Shown in pieces: positions 18,917-30,621 of a stretch of DNA of 64,000 nucleotides. Position 1 is the stretch's first letter. Each line of letters begins with the position of its first letter. This DNA is from Caulobacter segnis (lineage in GTDB: Bacteria > Pseudomonadota > Alphaproteobacteria > Caulobacterales > Caulobacteraceae), in the NCBI RefSeq assembly GCF_023935105.1, contig NZ_CP096040.1, forward strand, positions 1,798,001 to 1,862,000, written 5' to 3'. The position numbers were made by a program, and so were the translations under genes. The notes under the pieces were generated by a model, which saw only the letters and a list, made by a program, of their open reading frames with translations, was not told the origin of the DNA and made no database searches.

Positions 18917-19291
18917 GTGGCCAAGGTGTTGGGGCTGGGTGGAATCTTCTTCAAGGCCGAGGACCCCAAGGCCGTGCGCGACTGGTACGCGCGGGTGCTG
19001 GGGTTCGAAGTCCATGACTGGGGCGGGGCGGTGTTCGAGGCTCCCAAGGCCAGCCAGGCGACTTGGTCGCCGTTCGCCGCCGACACAGACTATTTCGCGC
19101 CTTCGGCCGCGCCGTTCATGATCAATTTCATCGTCGATGATATCGACGGGATCCTCGCCCGGGCCGCCGCCGAGGGCGTCGAGCCGCTGGGCCGGCAGGA
19201 TGAGGGCTATGGCCGGTTCGCCTGGCTGATGGACCCGGCCGGGGTGAAAATAGAGCTCTGGGAAGCCGCCAAGGCCGACCCCGAGGCATAA
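18917..19291 (+). CDS. VOC-fold (glyoxalase/bleomycin-resistance type) protein
   Basis: A 124-residue protein starting at GTG with GGAGG eight bases upstream, which decides the start. It has two beta-alpha-beta-beta-beta units: GIFFKAEDPKAVRDWYARVL GFEV near the start and FIVDDIDGILARAAAEGVE to MDPAGVKIELWE at the end. The final Glu in KIELWE is the usual metal ligand. A small vicinal-oxygen-chelate protein of unknown substrate. Confidence 0.8.
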   Translation: MAKVLGLGGIFFKAEDPKAVRDWYARVLGFEVHDWGGAVFEAPKASQATWSPFAADTDYFAPSAAPFMINFIVDDIDGILARAAAEGVEPLGRQDEGYGRFAWLMDPAGVKIELWEAAKADPEA

Positions 19292-19308
19292 TTTCCTCTT
19301 GCCAAATC

Positions 19309-19332
19309 GGACATAAAGATATCTTTATGTCC
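19309..19332. promoter_or_regulatory. Perfect 24-bp palindrome, likely SahR-type operator of the met operon
   Basis: GGACATAAAGAT is followed directly by its exact reverse complement ATCTTTATGTCC. The dyad ends two bases before the ATG at 19335, leaving no room for a ribosome site. SahR, an ArsR-family repressor of the methionine cycle responding to S-adenosylhomocysteine, binds AT-rich dyads around GATATC in other proteobacteria; assignment here rests on context. Confidence 0.75.
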
Positions 19333-19334
19333 TT

Positions 19335-20327
19335 ATGAAGCTGTCCGCTGAACAGGTCGTCGAGGTGCTGCGCGCCGCCGGCGAGTCCACGCGCCTGCGA
19401 CTGCTGGCCCTGCTGGCGGCCGAGGAGCTGTCGGTGCTGGAGCTGTGCCGCATCCTCGACCAGAGCCAGCCGCGCGTGTCGCGACATCTGAAGCTGCTGG
19501 CCGAGGCGGGCCTGGTCGAGCGCTTTCCGGACGGGGCCTGGGTGTTCTACCGCCTGGCCGCCAAGTCATCCGGCCGGTTCCTGGTCGAGCAGGCGCTGGA
19601 CCTGATCGACGACGCCGACGAGGTCGTCCAGTCCGACGCCGACAAGCTGGCCGCCGTCCGGGCCGAACGCTCGATGGACGCCCAGGCCTATTTTGCCCGC
19701 AACGCCGCCCGCTGGAACGAGATCCGCTCCCTCTATGTCGACGAGGCCGAGGTCGAGGCCGCTATCCTGCGCGCGACCGGCGAGGGGCCGTTCGACGAGC
19801 TGGTCGACCTGGGCGCGGGCGCGGGCCGCATGCTGACCCTGCTGGGCAAGCGCGCGGGCAACGCCCTGGGCCTGGATCTGTCGCAGCAGATGCTGAACAT
19901 CGCCCGCCACGAGGTGGCCAAGGCGGGCCTGGCCAGCTGCGAGCTGCGTCACGGCGACATTTTCCGCACCGGCCTGCCGGGCGGATGCGCCGACCTGGTG
20001 ACCGTGCATCAGGTGCTGCACTACCTGTCTGACCCCGCCAACGCCGTGACCGAGGCCGCGCGGCTGGTGACGCCCGGCGGCCTGCTGCTGATCGCCGACT
20101 TCGCGCCGCATGATCATGAGTTCCTGCGCGAGGTGCATCAGCACCGCCGCTTGGGCTTCGACGATATCGAGATCGTCACCTGGCTGCAGGCCGCCGGTCT
20201 TCAGCTGGAAAGCAACATCACCCTGCCGCCGACCACGGCCGAGGGCCTGACCGTCAAGATCTGGACGGCCCGCCGTTCCCCTCTCAGGGAATTGGGCCAT
20301 CTGGCCGCCGCGAGGAACGCCGCATGA
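19335..20327 (+). CDS. ArsR-family regulator fused to a SAM-dependent methyltransferase (SahR-like)
   Basis: A 330-residue fusion. Residues 1-90 are an ArsR winged helix (ESTRLRLLALLAAEELSVLE, QSQPRVSRHLKLLAEAGLVE) without the metal-binding CxC of true metalloregulators. Residues 110-300 are a class I methyltransferase with motif I VDLGAGAGRMLTLLG and VHQVLHYLSDPANAV. It heads a cluster with metF and metH and overlaps metF by ATGA. A SAH-responsive repressor in which the methyltransferase fold binds SAM or SAH is the likely role. With the palindrome abutting the ATG and no ribosome site, a leaderless mRNA is plausible. Confidence 0.85.
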   Translation: MKLSAEQVVEVLRAAGESTRLRLLALLAAEELSVLELCRILDQSQPRVSRHLKLLAEAGLVERFPDGAWVFYRLAAKSSGRFLVEQALDLIDDADEVVQSDADKLAAVRAERSMDAQAYFARNAARWNEIRSLYVDEAEVEAAILRATGEGPFDELVDLGAGAGRMLTLLGKRAGNALGLDLSQQMLNIARHEVAKAGLASCELRHGDIFRTGLPGGCADLVTVHQVLHYLSDPANAVTEAARLVTPGGLLLIADFAPHDHEFLREVHQHRRLGFDDIEIVTWLQAAGLQLESNITLPPTTAEGLTVKIWTARRSPLRELGHLAAARNAA

Positions 20328-21268
20328 CCCTTCCGCCTATCCGCCGCGTGATCGGTCCCGTCGCCCGCGCGGGTGAACGCACCGCGCGGCCGCGCGTCTC
20401 GTTCGAGTTCTTCCCGCCCAAGACCCCGGCGATGGAAGACGCCCTGTGGCAGGCCATCACCCGCCTGGCCCCGCTGGATCCGGCCTTCGTCTCGGTGACC
20501 TACGGCGCCGGCGGCTCGACCCGCGAGCGCACCCACCGCACGGTCAAGCGCATCCTGGACGAGACCCGCCTGAAGCCGGCCGCCCACCTGACCTGCGTCG
20601 GCGCCAGCCGCGAGGAAGTCGACGAGGTGATCCGCGAATATTGGGAGACGGGCGTGCGCCACATCGTCTCGCTCCGGGGGGACCCTCCGCCCGGAGAGGG
20701 CGGCATCGGCGGGGTCTATGTCCCGCGCGCCGATGGCTACGCCAACGCCACCGAACTGACCAAGGCCATCCGGGGCTTGGCGCCGTTCGAGGTGCTGGTC
20801 GGGGTCTATCCCGAAAAGCATCCGGAGAGCCCGTCGATCGAGCACGATATCGATGTGCTCAAGCAGAAGATCGACGCCGGCGCAACGCTGGGCATCAGCC
20901 AGTTCTTCTTCGATCTGGACGCCTTCCTGCGCTACGTCGACAAGGTCCGCGCCGCCGGGATCACCATCCCGATCGTGCCGGGGATCATGCCGGTCACCAA
21001 CTTCAACGGCCTGAAGAAGATGTCGGCCGCCTGCCAGACGGCGATCCCGTCCTGGCTGGCCAACCTGTTCGAGGGCCTTGACGACGACGCCGAGACCCGC
21101 CGCCTGATCGCCTGCTCGGTCGCCACCGAGATGTGCGCCAAGCTGCAGGAGCAGGGCTTCGAGGACTTCCATTTCTACACCCTGAACCGGGCCGATCTGG
21201 TCTACGCCATCTGCCGCGTGCTGGGCGTGCGCGAGACGGCTCCGACCCCGGCGGAGGCTGCCGCATGA
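20324..21268 (+). CDS. metF: Methylenetetrahydrofolate reductase
   Basis: A 314-residue protein with the family opening VSFEFFPPKTPAMED, then VTYGAGGSTRERT (FAD and folate site) and HLTCVGASREEVD. It reduces 5,10-methylene-THF to 5-methyl-THF, the methyl donor for MetH encoded downstream. Start and stop codons overlap those of both neighbours by ATGA, so the regulator, metF, the beta-lactamase-like gene and metH part 1 form one translationally coupled operon. Confidence 0.95.
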   Translation: MTLPPIRRVIGPVARAGERTARPRVSFEFFPPKTPAMEDALWQAITRLAPLDPAFVSVTYGAGGSTRERTHRTVKRILDETRLKPAAHLTCVGASREEVDEVIREYWETGVRHIVSLRGDPPPGEGGIGGVYVPRADGYANATELTKAIRGLAPFEVLVGVYPEKHPESPSIEHDIDVLKQKIDAGATLGISQFFFDLDAFLRYVDKVRAAGITIPIVPGIMPVTNFNGLKKMSAACQTAIPSWLANLFEGLDDDAETRRLIACSVATEMCAKLQEQGFEDFHFYTLNRADLVYAICRVLGVRETAPTPAEAAA

Positions 21269-22137
21269 AGCGCGTTCTGATCTCTCTGGCCTTCGCCCTG
21301 ACGGCGACGATGGCTCCGGCCGCCCAGGCGGACGACAACGCCAACTGGATGCGGCCGATCAAGCCCTACCGCGTGGTCGGCAACATCTACTATGTCGGGT
21401 CCGAGGGTCTGTCGGCCTGGCTGATCACCTCGTCGGAAGGCCACATCGTGCTGGACAGCGGTCCGTCGGCCGCGGGCGGCAAGCTGATCGAGCGCAACAT
21501 CGCCACGCTGGGCTTCCAGCTGGCGGACGTGAAGGTGCTGATCAACACCCACGCCCACTACGACCACGCCGGCGGCCTGGCCCAGCTAAAGGCTGATATC
21601 CCGACGGCCAAGCTGTGGATCTCGCGCGGCGACGAGCCGGCGATCGAGCAGGGCCACCACATCGGCGACAACGAGAACGGCCCGACGCCGATGCAGCCGG
21701 TCAAGGTCGACAAGACCTTCGGCGACGGCCAGAAGCTCAAGGTGGGCGAGACCACCCTGATCGCGCACCTGACGCCGGGCCACACGATCGGCTGCACCAC
21801 CTGGACCACGGCGGTGGTCGAGAAGGGGTGGCCGCTGAGCGTGACCTTCCCGTGCTCGCTGTCGGTGGCCGGCAACGTGCTGGTCGGCAACAAACAGCAC
21901 CGCAATATCGTCGCCGACTATCGCGAGAGCTTCATCAAGATGCGCGCGATCCCGACCGACGTCCTCCTGCCCAGCCACGAGGAGCAGGGCGACCTGCTGG
22001 CCAAGCGCCAGAAGATGCTGCGCGGCGATCCGAACGCCTTCATCGATCCCGCCGAACTGGGACGGTACGTCGACGGCTACGAGGCCGCCTTCAATAAAGC
22101 GCTGACGGGCCAGCAGGCGGCGGGAGCCAACCGATGA
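21265..22137 (+). CDS. Subclass B3 metallo-beta-lactamase, CAU-1-like
   Basis: A 290-residue protein, near the 289 of CAU-1 (Mbl1b) of C. crescentus, with a signal peptide (MKRVLISLAFALTATMAPAA). Zinc ligands of the B3 type are visible: His96, His98, Asp100 and His101 in HAHYDHAGG, His173 in TPGHTIGCTTW and His238 in PSHEEQ. There is no Cys ligand, which excludes B1 and B2. It is a periplasmic zinc hydrolase able to open beta-lactams if CAU-1-like. Its place between metF and metH, overlapping both by ATGA, is the arrangement reported for CAU-1 and raises doubt that resistance is its native role. Confidence 0.9.
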   Translation: MKRVLISLAFALTATMAPAAQADDNANWMRPIKPYRVVGNIYYVGSEGLSAWLITSSEGHIVLDSGPSAAGGKLIERNIATLGFQLADVKVLINTHAHYDHAGGLAQLKADIPTAKLWISRGDEPAIEQGHHIGDNENGPTPMQPVKVDKTFGDGQKLKVGETTLIAHLTPGHTIGCTTWTTAVVEKGWPLSVTFPCSLSVAGNVLVGNKQHRNIVADYRESFIKMRAIPTDVLLPSHEEQGDLLAKRQKMLRGDPNAFIDPAELGRYVDGYEAAFNKALTGQQAAGANR

Positions 22138-23210
22138 CCGACCTTTCGATCCGCGCCAATCGCGTCGCCACCCTGAAGGCCGCCGCCAAGCGGAAGATCC
22201 TGATCCTGGACGGCTCGTGGGGCGTGATGTTCCAGAAGAAGGGGCTGTCGGAAGCCGACTACCGGGCCGAGCGCTTCGCCGCCTACAACGGCCAGATGAA
22301 GGGCAACAACGACATCCTGTGCCTGACCCGGCCGGATCTCGTCGCCGAGCTGCACGACGCCTATTTCGCGGCCGGCGCCGACATCTCCGAGACCAACACC
22401 TTCTCGGGCACCACGATCGCCCAGGCCGACTATCATCTGGGCGAACAGGACGTCTGGGACATCAATTACGAAGGCGCCCGCATCGGCCGTTCGGTCGCCG
22501 ACCGCTGGAACGCCCAGAACCCGGAGAGCCCGAAGTTCATCGCCGGCTCGATCGGGCCGCTGAACGTCATGCTGTCGATGTCGTCGGACGTGAACGATCC
22601 GGGTGCGCGCAAGGTGACCTTCGACCAGGTCTACGCGGCCTATCGCCAGCAGGTGGACGCCCTCTATCAGGGCGGGGTCGACCTCTTCCTGATCGAGACC
22701 ATCACCGACACCCTCAACTGCAAGGCGGCGATCAAGGCCATCCTGGACTGGCGCGACGAGGGCCACGAGGAGCTGCCGATCTGGATCAGCGGCACCATCA
22801 CCGACCGCTCGGGCCGCACCCTGTCGGGCCAGACGGCCGAGGCGTTCTGGAACAGCGTCAAGCACGCCAAGCCGTTCGCCGTGGGCTTCAACTGCGCCCT
22901 GGGCGCGGATCTGATGCGGCCGCACATCGCCGAGATGGCCCGCATCGCCGACACCCTGGTCGCGGCCTATCCCAACGCCGGTCTGCCCAACGCCATGGGC
23001 CAGTATGACGAGCAGCCGCACGAGACCGGCCACGCCCTGCACGAATGGGCCAAGGACGGCCTGGTCAACATCCTGGGCGGCTGCTGCGGCACGACCCCGG
23101 ACCACATCCGTCACGTCGCCGACGAGGTGCGCGGTGTCGCGCCGCGTCCGATCCCCGAGCGCCCCAAGGCCATGCGCCTGGCGGGGCTCGAGCCGTTCGA
23201 GTTGGCTTAG
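22134..23210 (+). CDS. metH: Methionine synthase, homocysteine-binding module (split MetH, part 1)
   Basis: A 358-residue protein covering only the first module of cobalamin-dependent MetH. It opens [13 protein letters not shown], has the zinc ligands Cys in [11 protein letters not shown] and the pair in [12 protein letters not shown], and activates homocysteine thiolate. The pterin-, cobalamin- and activation-domains lie in the separate downstream gene, so the two proteins must associate. MetH is about 1230 residues as one chain in E. coli; 358 plus 891 here agrees. Confidence 0.92.
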   Translation: MTDLSIRANRVATLKAAAKRKILILDGSWGVMFQKKGLSEADYRAERFAAYNGQMKGNNDILCLTRPDLVAELHDAYFAAGADISETNTFSGTTIAQADYHLGEQDVWDINYEGARIGRSVADRWNAQNPESPKFIAGSIGPLNVMLSMSSDVNDPGARKVTFDQVYAAYRQQVDALYQGGVDLFLIETITDTLNCKAAIKAILDWRDEGHEELPIWISGTITDRSGRTLSGQTAEAFWNSVKHAKPFAVGFNCALGADLMRPHIAEMARIADTLVAAYPNAGLPNAMGQYDEQPHETGHALHEWAKDGLVNILGGCCGTTPDHIRHVADEVRGVAPRPIPERPKAMRLAGLEPFELA

Positions 23211-23222
23211 AACTTTCTTTTT

Positions 23223-23338
23223 CCTGCCTTCCTGGGCCTTGTGCCCAGGACCCAGTTTTCCGCTGACGCGGAGCCCGACGTTCCAGGCGCTGAGCTAGCG
23301 GCGCCCTGGGTCCTCGCCACAAGGGCGAGGAAGGCGGG
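23223..23338. repeat. Long inverted repeat between the two metH genes
   Basis: Left arm 23223-23255 and right arm 23306-23338 (33 bases each) are imperfect reverse complements, sharing for instance CCTTGTG with CACAAGG and GGACCCAG with CTGGGTCC. The 50-base loop holds a smaller GC-rich stem. It is a non-coding element that may attenuate or process the transcript between the metH halves. No coding sequence or transposase is present. Confidence 0.65.
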
Positions 23339-23358
23339 TTTATTTGGATCGACCGACC

Positions 23359-26031
<2,673 letters not shown>

Positions 26032-26122
26032 CGGGTCGCTATCTGAGGTTGACCTGGCGCTGAAATCCCAGGAGGCTCGCCGCGTTCGCACTCCAGGCGG
26101 ACGGGTAAACTCGGGAAGCTTC

Positions 26123-27208
26123 ATGGACGGCGCGACTTCGCCTGTAACGACGCCGGCGGCCGGCGAAACCCTGACCTTTGGCCAGACGATCGAGCCCAAG
26201 AGCTTCATCGGCCTGAGCCTGAAGAACGGCCTGCTGAACATCGTCACGCTGACGCTGTACCGCTTCTGGGGCAAGACCGAGGTGCGGCGGCGCGTGTGGT
26301 CGCACGTCACCCTGAACGGCGAGCCCTTCGAATATACCGGCCGGGGCAAGGAGCTGTTCATGGGCTTCCTGCTGGCGACGCTGTTCGTCGGCGTGCCCTA
26401 TCTGGCGCTGATCCTGGCCATCCAATTCGTCAGCCCGTTGTTCACCCTGCTGCTGATCCCGGTCTACATCGTGATGATCATGCTGATCGGCATGGCGATC
26501 TTCATGACCTACCGCTACCAGGCCAGCCGCACGATCTGGCGCGGCGTGCGGTTCCACCTGAGCGGCAAGGCCACCAACTACGGCCTGGTGTATCTGGGCT
26601 ATGGCCTGGTCAATGCGGTCTCGCTGGGCTGGTTCAGCCCGGCCATGACCATGCGCCTGTCCGAGCGGATCTGGAGCCAGATGGCCTATGGCGATCAGCC
26701 ACTGAGCTGGAAGCGGGCCGAGCAGAACAATCTGTATGGCCCCTTCGCGATCGCCTGGGTCGTGGGCTTCGCCGGTTACATCGCGTTGCTGGCGCTGATG
26801 ATCCCGATGGCCGTGAAGGCCGGGCGGACGGGCGTCGAGCCCGGCGCGGCCTTCGTGCTGAAGATCTACGGTTACGCCTTGGTCTACACCCTGATGGTGG
26901 TGCTGGCCTCGGTGCCCTATCACGCCGCCGTCCTCCGGGAGATCGGCGCCTCGATCAGGATCGGTGAGGCGCGCCTGCGGCTGGACGTGAAGGGCGGCGA
27001 GCTGCTGGGCCTGACCATCAGCAACATCCTGATCGTGCTGCTCAGCCTCGGCTTCCTGCAGCCCGTGGCCATGGCGCGGACGGTGAAGTTCCTGATCTCG
27101 CGCCTCTCGGCCGAGGGAACGGTCGCCTTGGCCGAGGCGCATCAGGCGCCGCGCGGACCCAAGACCGGCGAGGGCCTGGCCGACGCCTTCGACGTCTCGC
27201 CGTTCTGA
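26123..27208 (+). CDS. DUF898 (YjgN-type) inner membrane protein
   Basis: A 361-residue protein with about six to eight TM segments. The opening FIGLSLKNGLLNIVTLTLYR followed by FWGKTEVRRRVWSH is the DUF898 signature, and NALSLGWFSP-like and RLSERIWSQMAYGD segments follow. Function is unknown in the family. It is followed after 10 bases by an M48 peptidase gene, a pairing found in many proteobacteria that suggests work in envelope quality control. Confidence 0.85.
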   Translation: MDGATSPVTTPAAGETLTFGQTIEPKSFIGLSLKNGLLNIVTLTLYRFWGKTEVRRRVWSHVTLNGEPFEYTGRGKELFMGFLLATLFVGVPYLALILAIQFVSPLFTLLLIPVYIVMIMLIGMAIFMTYRYQASRTIWRGVRFHLSGKATNYGLVYLGYGLVNAVSLGWFSPAMTMRLSERIWSQMAYGDQPLSWKRAEQNNLYGPFAIAWVVGFAGYIALLALMIPMAVKAGRTGVEPGAAFVLKIYGYALVYTLMVVLASVPYHAAVLREIGASIRIGEARLRLDVKGGELLGLTISNILIVLLSLGFLQPVAMARTVKFLISRLSAEGTVALAEAHQAPRGPKTGEGLADAFDVSPF

Positions 27209-27218
27209 CGGCACTGAC

Positions 27219-28319
27219 GTGCAAGGGCAGCTGTATGACGGCCGCGTCGCCCGGCCCTGGGCGGTCGAGGTCACGATCGAAGGCGGTCGTGTCATCGCCC
27301 GCGCGGTCGAGGACGCCGCGACCGGTGTCGACTGGCCGCTGGACGAGGTGCGCGAGATCTCGCGTTCGGACGGCCGCTACGGGCTGTCCCGCGCCGACGA
27401 GGACGCCCGTCTGGTGGTCGACGCGGAAGCCTGGCGCGCCCTGGCCGGGCGTTCGTCCGAGGCCATCGCGCGGCGGGGCAGGGGGCGTGAGTGGCGGCTG
27501 GTCGGCGGCCTAGTGGCCGCGGGCCTGACCTTCGCGGCCGTGGTGTTCATCGGCGTGCCGATGGCCGCGCGGCCGCTGGCCGCACGCACCCCGCTGGCGC
27601 TGGAGGCCCGGTTCGGCGCGAACATGGAAAAGCAGCTCAGCGTGCCGTTTCGCGCCTGTTGGGACGGTTCGGACTCGGCCGCTCTGCTGCGGGACCTGGG
27701 ACAGCGCTTGGGCGAGGCTGCGAACGCGCCGTTCCCGATCCGCGTCAAGGCCGTGCGCGCGCCCTTCGTCAACGCCTTCGCTCTGCCGGGCGGCACGATC
27801 CTGGTGACCAGCGAGCTGATCCAGCAGGCGCATGGGCCCGATGAACTGGCCGCCGTGCTGGCGCATGAGATCGCCCATGTCGAGCGCCGCCACGCCATGC
27901 AGGCCGCCTGGCGCGCGATGGGGGCGGGCCTGCTGCTGGACGCCGTGGTCGGCGGCGGCAGCGGCGCCGGGCAACAGCTGATCGTGCTGGCCGGCGGCTT
28001 CGCCGACTATCGCTTCAGCCGCGCCCTGGAGGCGGAGGCCGACGACCGGGCCATCCAGATCCTTCAGGCCGAGGGCGTCTCGACCCAGGGAATGGCCGAC
28101 TTCTTCGGGCGGATGGCCAATCGCGGCGACGACCCGCGTCTGCGCCAGGCGGCGGAGTGGTTCAAGACCCACCCCGACACCGCCGGCCGGGCCGAGAAGG
28201 CCCGCCGCGCGGTCCGGCCGGGGCGGCCGGCTTTGTCCGACGACGAATGGGATGTGCTGGATCGGGTGTGCCGCGTCTTGCCTCCGCCAAAACCCAAATC
28301 GCGTAACGACGTGCGGTAG
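27219..28319 (+). CDS. M48-family membrane-anchored metalloprotease
   Basis: A 366-residue protein starting at GTG. An N-terminal cytoplasmic stretch of about 90 residues is followed by one TM (LVGGLVAAGLTFAAVVFIG), then the M48 domain with zinc motif HEIAH (His216, Glu217, His220) and third ligand region LEAEADDRAIQ. FALPGGTILVTSELI matches the beta-strand next to the active site. The protease faces the periplasm by this topology, similar to BepA/LoiP. Probably co-transcribed with DUF898. Confidence 0.9.
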   Translation: MQGQLYDGRVARPWAVEVTIEGGRVIARAVEDAATGVDWPLDEVREISRSDGRYGLSRADEDARLVVDAEAWRALAGRSSEAIARRGRGREWRLVGGLVAAGLTFAAVVFIGVPMAARPLAARTPLALEARFGANMEKQLSVPFRACWDGSDSAALLRDLGQRLGEAANAPFPIRVKAVRAPFVNAFALPGGTILVTSELIQQAHGPDELAAVLAHEIAHVERRHAMQAAWRAMGAGLLLDAVVGGGSGAGQQLIVLAGGFADYRFSRALEAEADDRAIQILQAEGVSTQGMADFFGRMANRGDDPRLRQAAEWFKTHPDTAGRAEKARRAVRPGRPALSDDEWDVLDRVCRVLPPPKPKSRNDVR

Positions 28320-28383
28320 AGCTTACGGAATAAGGATTTCCGCAACCGTTCGGGTGAAGGATGCGCCATCTCAGGGGAATGGG

Positions 28384-30555
28384 ATGGACCGCAGGAATAT
28401 CGAGCTGAAGATCTTTGGCCTGGTCGCCGGCATGGCGGCGGGCATGATCCTGCTCGCCGGCTTCGCCCTGACCATCGCGGCCCGCCACGCCGACACGCGC
28501 GAGCGCGACTACGAACAGACCTTGGTCGGCAACGGCCTTCGCCAGCGCGCCAAGGAAATCCAGGCCGCGCTCAATCCCTACATCATCTGGGACGAGGCGA
28601 TCATCAAGCTGGACAACCGGTTCGATCCGGCCTGGGCCAGCCAGAACATCGGCCAGTCGGTCGGCGGCGCCCTCGGCAACGAGGTGGTGTTCGTACTCGA
28701 CGCAGACAACAAGTCCATCTACGGCCATGTCGCCGGCAAGGACGTCCCGCCGACCGCCTACGCCCGCTACGGCGGCCGCGCCACGCGGCTGATCGAGAAG
28801 GTCCGCGAGATCGAGGCGGATCCCAAGAAGGTCGCCGAACTGCGCGCCGTGCACCGCAGCCGCGTCACCCTGGTCGGCGACGACCCGATGCTGATCACGG
28901 TGTCGCTGGTCCGACCCGACCTCAAGGCCAGGACGCGGGGGCCGCGCGCGCCGCTGCTGGTCACCGGCACGCCCGTCGCCGACAGCGTGGTCAAGGCGTT
29001 CTCGGACCGCTTCCTGCTGCACGACGCCCGCATCCAGGTGGTCCAAGACACGCAACTGGCGACGCCGGCCGCCCAGCGCGTGATCGGCAAGACCGCCGAT
29101 GGCCGCCGCATCGTGATGCGCTGGACGCCCCGCAAGCCGGGCGAGGAGTTGCTGCGATCGGCCTCGCCGATTCTGGGCGCGGCCCTGCTGGCCGCCGTGG
29201 TCGGCTCGATCCTGCTGTTCCGGACCACCCGCCGCGCCGTCAAGAAGCTGCTGCTCAGCGAAGCCGAGGCCAAACACCTGTCGCTGCACGACCCGCTGAC
29301 CGGCTTGGCCAACCGCACCCTGTTCACCGACCGCCTGGTCCACGCCCACGCCCTGCTGCGTCGCAAGTCCGGTCTGCTGGGCGTGCTGTGCATCGACCTC
29401 GACCGGTTCAAGGAAGTCAACGACAGCTATGGCCACGACGCCGGCGACCAGCTGATCCGCGAGGTCGCGCGCCGGCTGAAGACCATCTGCCGCGACACCG
29501 ACACCATCTGCCGCCTGGGCGGCGACGAGTTCGCCATCATCCAGCCCGACACCACCCCGGCCGGGGCCGCGGCTCTGGCCCAGCGGGTGGTCGAGGGCCT
29601 GTCGGGCGAGGTCGACCTGACCATCGGCCGCGCCGAGCTGTCGTGCTCGGTGGGCGTGGCGGTGGTCTCCGACGCCGAGCAGGGCCAGGCCGAGCTGCTG
29701 CGCCAGGCCGACGTCGCCCTGTACCGCGCCAAGGAAGGCGGCCGCGGCCGCTACTGTTTCTTCGAACCCGAGATGGACGCGGCCCTGCGCCTGCGCAAAG
29801 GCCTGGAGCGCGACCTGCGCACGGCCCTGGAGACCGAAGCGCTGAAGGTGGCCTACCAGCCGCTGACCGACGCCAGGGGCCAGATCATCGGCGTCGAAGC
29901 CTTGGCCCGCTGGACCCATCCCGAGCGCGGCGAGATCGCGCCGGCCATCTTCATCCCGCTTGCCGAGTCCTGCGGCCTGATCGGCGCGGTCGGCTCGGCC
30001 GTGTTCCGCCGCGCCTGCTACGACAGCCTGCGCTGGTCGGGGCTGGAGGTCTCGGTCAATGTCTCGGCGCTGCAGCTGGCCGACCCGGGCTTTGTCGACG
30101 ACATGGTCGCCGTCCTGGCCGAGACCGGCGCGCGCGCCGACGTCTTCATGCTGGAGATCACCGAGACCGCGCTGCTCAAGGACAGCGACGGCGTCCACGA
30201 GGCCTTGCGTCGCCTCAAGCGCCTGGGCTTCCGCCTGGCCCTGGACGACTTCGGCACCGGTTACGCCAGCCTCGCCTATCTGCGCCGCCATCCGATCGAC
30301 AAGCTGAAGATCGACCGCTCGTTCGTCTCCAGCCTGCCGGGCAATAGCGAGAGCCTGGCGGTCGCCAGCGCCATCGTCAGCCTGGCCAAGTCGCTGGGCC
30401 TGAAGACCACGGCCGAGGGCGTCGAGACCCAGGGCCAGTTGGACGCCTTGATCAAGCTGGGCTGCGCCGAGTTCCAGGGCTTCCTGCTGGGACGCCCGAT
30501 GCCGGCCGACGCCATCGGCGACGTGATCGCTGGCGCGCGCGAGACCGTGCGCTAG
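28384..30555 (+). CDS. CHASE4-GGDEF-EAL cyclic-di-GMP enzyme
   Basis: A 723-residue protein. TM1 lies at about 9-33 and TM2 at about 262-280; between them is a periplasmic CHASE4-type sensor (NPYIIWDEAIIKLDN, VVFVLDADNKSIYGHV). The GGDEF domain has an intact RLGGDEFA at 377-384 and SLHDPLTGLANR. The EAL domain has intact VEALARW (E505), NVSALQL, DDFGTGYASL, KIDRSF, AEGVET and QGFLLGRP. Both synthesis and hydrolysis of c-di-GMP look possible. No RxxD inhibitory site was seen ahead of GGDEF. In Caulobacter c-di-GMP governs the swarmer-to-stalked change. The start follows a GGGGA site. Confidence 0.93.
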   Translation: MDRRNIELKIFGLVAGMAAGMILLAGFALTIAARHADTRERDYEQTLVGNGLRQRAKEIQAALNPYIIWDEAIIKLDNRFDPAWASQNIGQSVGGALGNEVVFVLDADNKSIYGHVAGKDVPPTAYARYGGRATRLIEKVREIEADPKKVAELRAVHRSRVTLVGDDPMLITVSLVRPDLKARTRGPRAPLLVTGTPVADSVVKAFSDRFLLHDARIQVVQDTQLATPAAQRVIGKTADGRRIVMRWTPRKPGEELLRSASPILGAALLAAVVGSILLFRTTRRAVKKLLLSEAEAKHLSLHDPLTGLANRTLFTDRLVHAHALLRRKSGLLGVLCIDLDRFKEVNDSYGHDAGDQLIREVARRLKTICRDTDTICRLGGDEFAIIQPDTTPAGAAALAQRVVEGLSGEVDLTIGRAELSCSVGVAVVSDAEQGQAELLRQADVALYRAKEGGRGRYCFFEPEMDAALRLRKGLERDLRTALETEALKVAYQPLTDARGQIIGVEALARWTHPERGEIAPAIFIPLAESCGLIGAVGSAVFRRACYDSLRWSGLEVSVNVSALQLADPGFVDDMVAVLAETGARADVFMLEITETALLKDSDGVHEALRRLKRLGFRLALDDFGTGYASLAYLRRHPIDKLKIDRSFVSSLPGNSESLAVASAIVSLAKSLGLKTTAEGVETQGQLDALIKLGCAEFQGFLLGRPMPADAIGDVIAGARETVR

Positions 30556-30621
30556 CTTTTGCTAGTCAAACGCGGAGCCGCCCCGCATCCTTCCCCTCAA
30601 CGAACAAACGGGGAGGGGATG

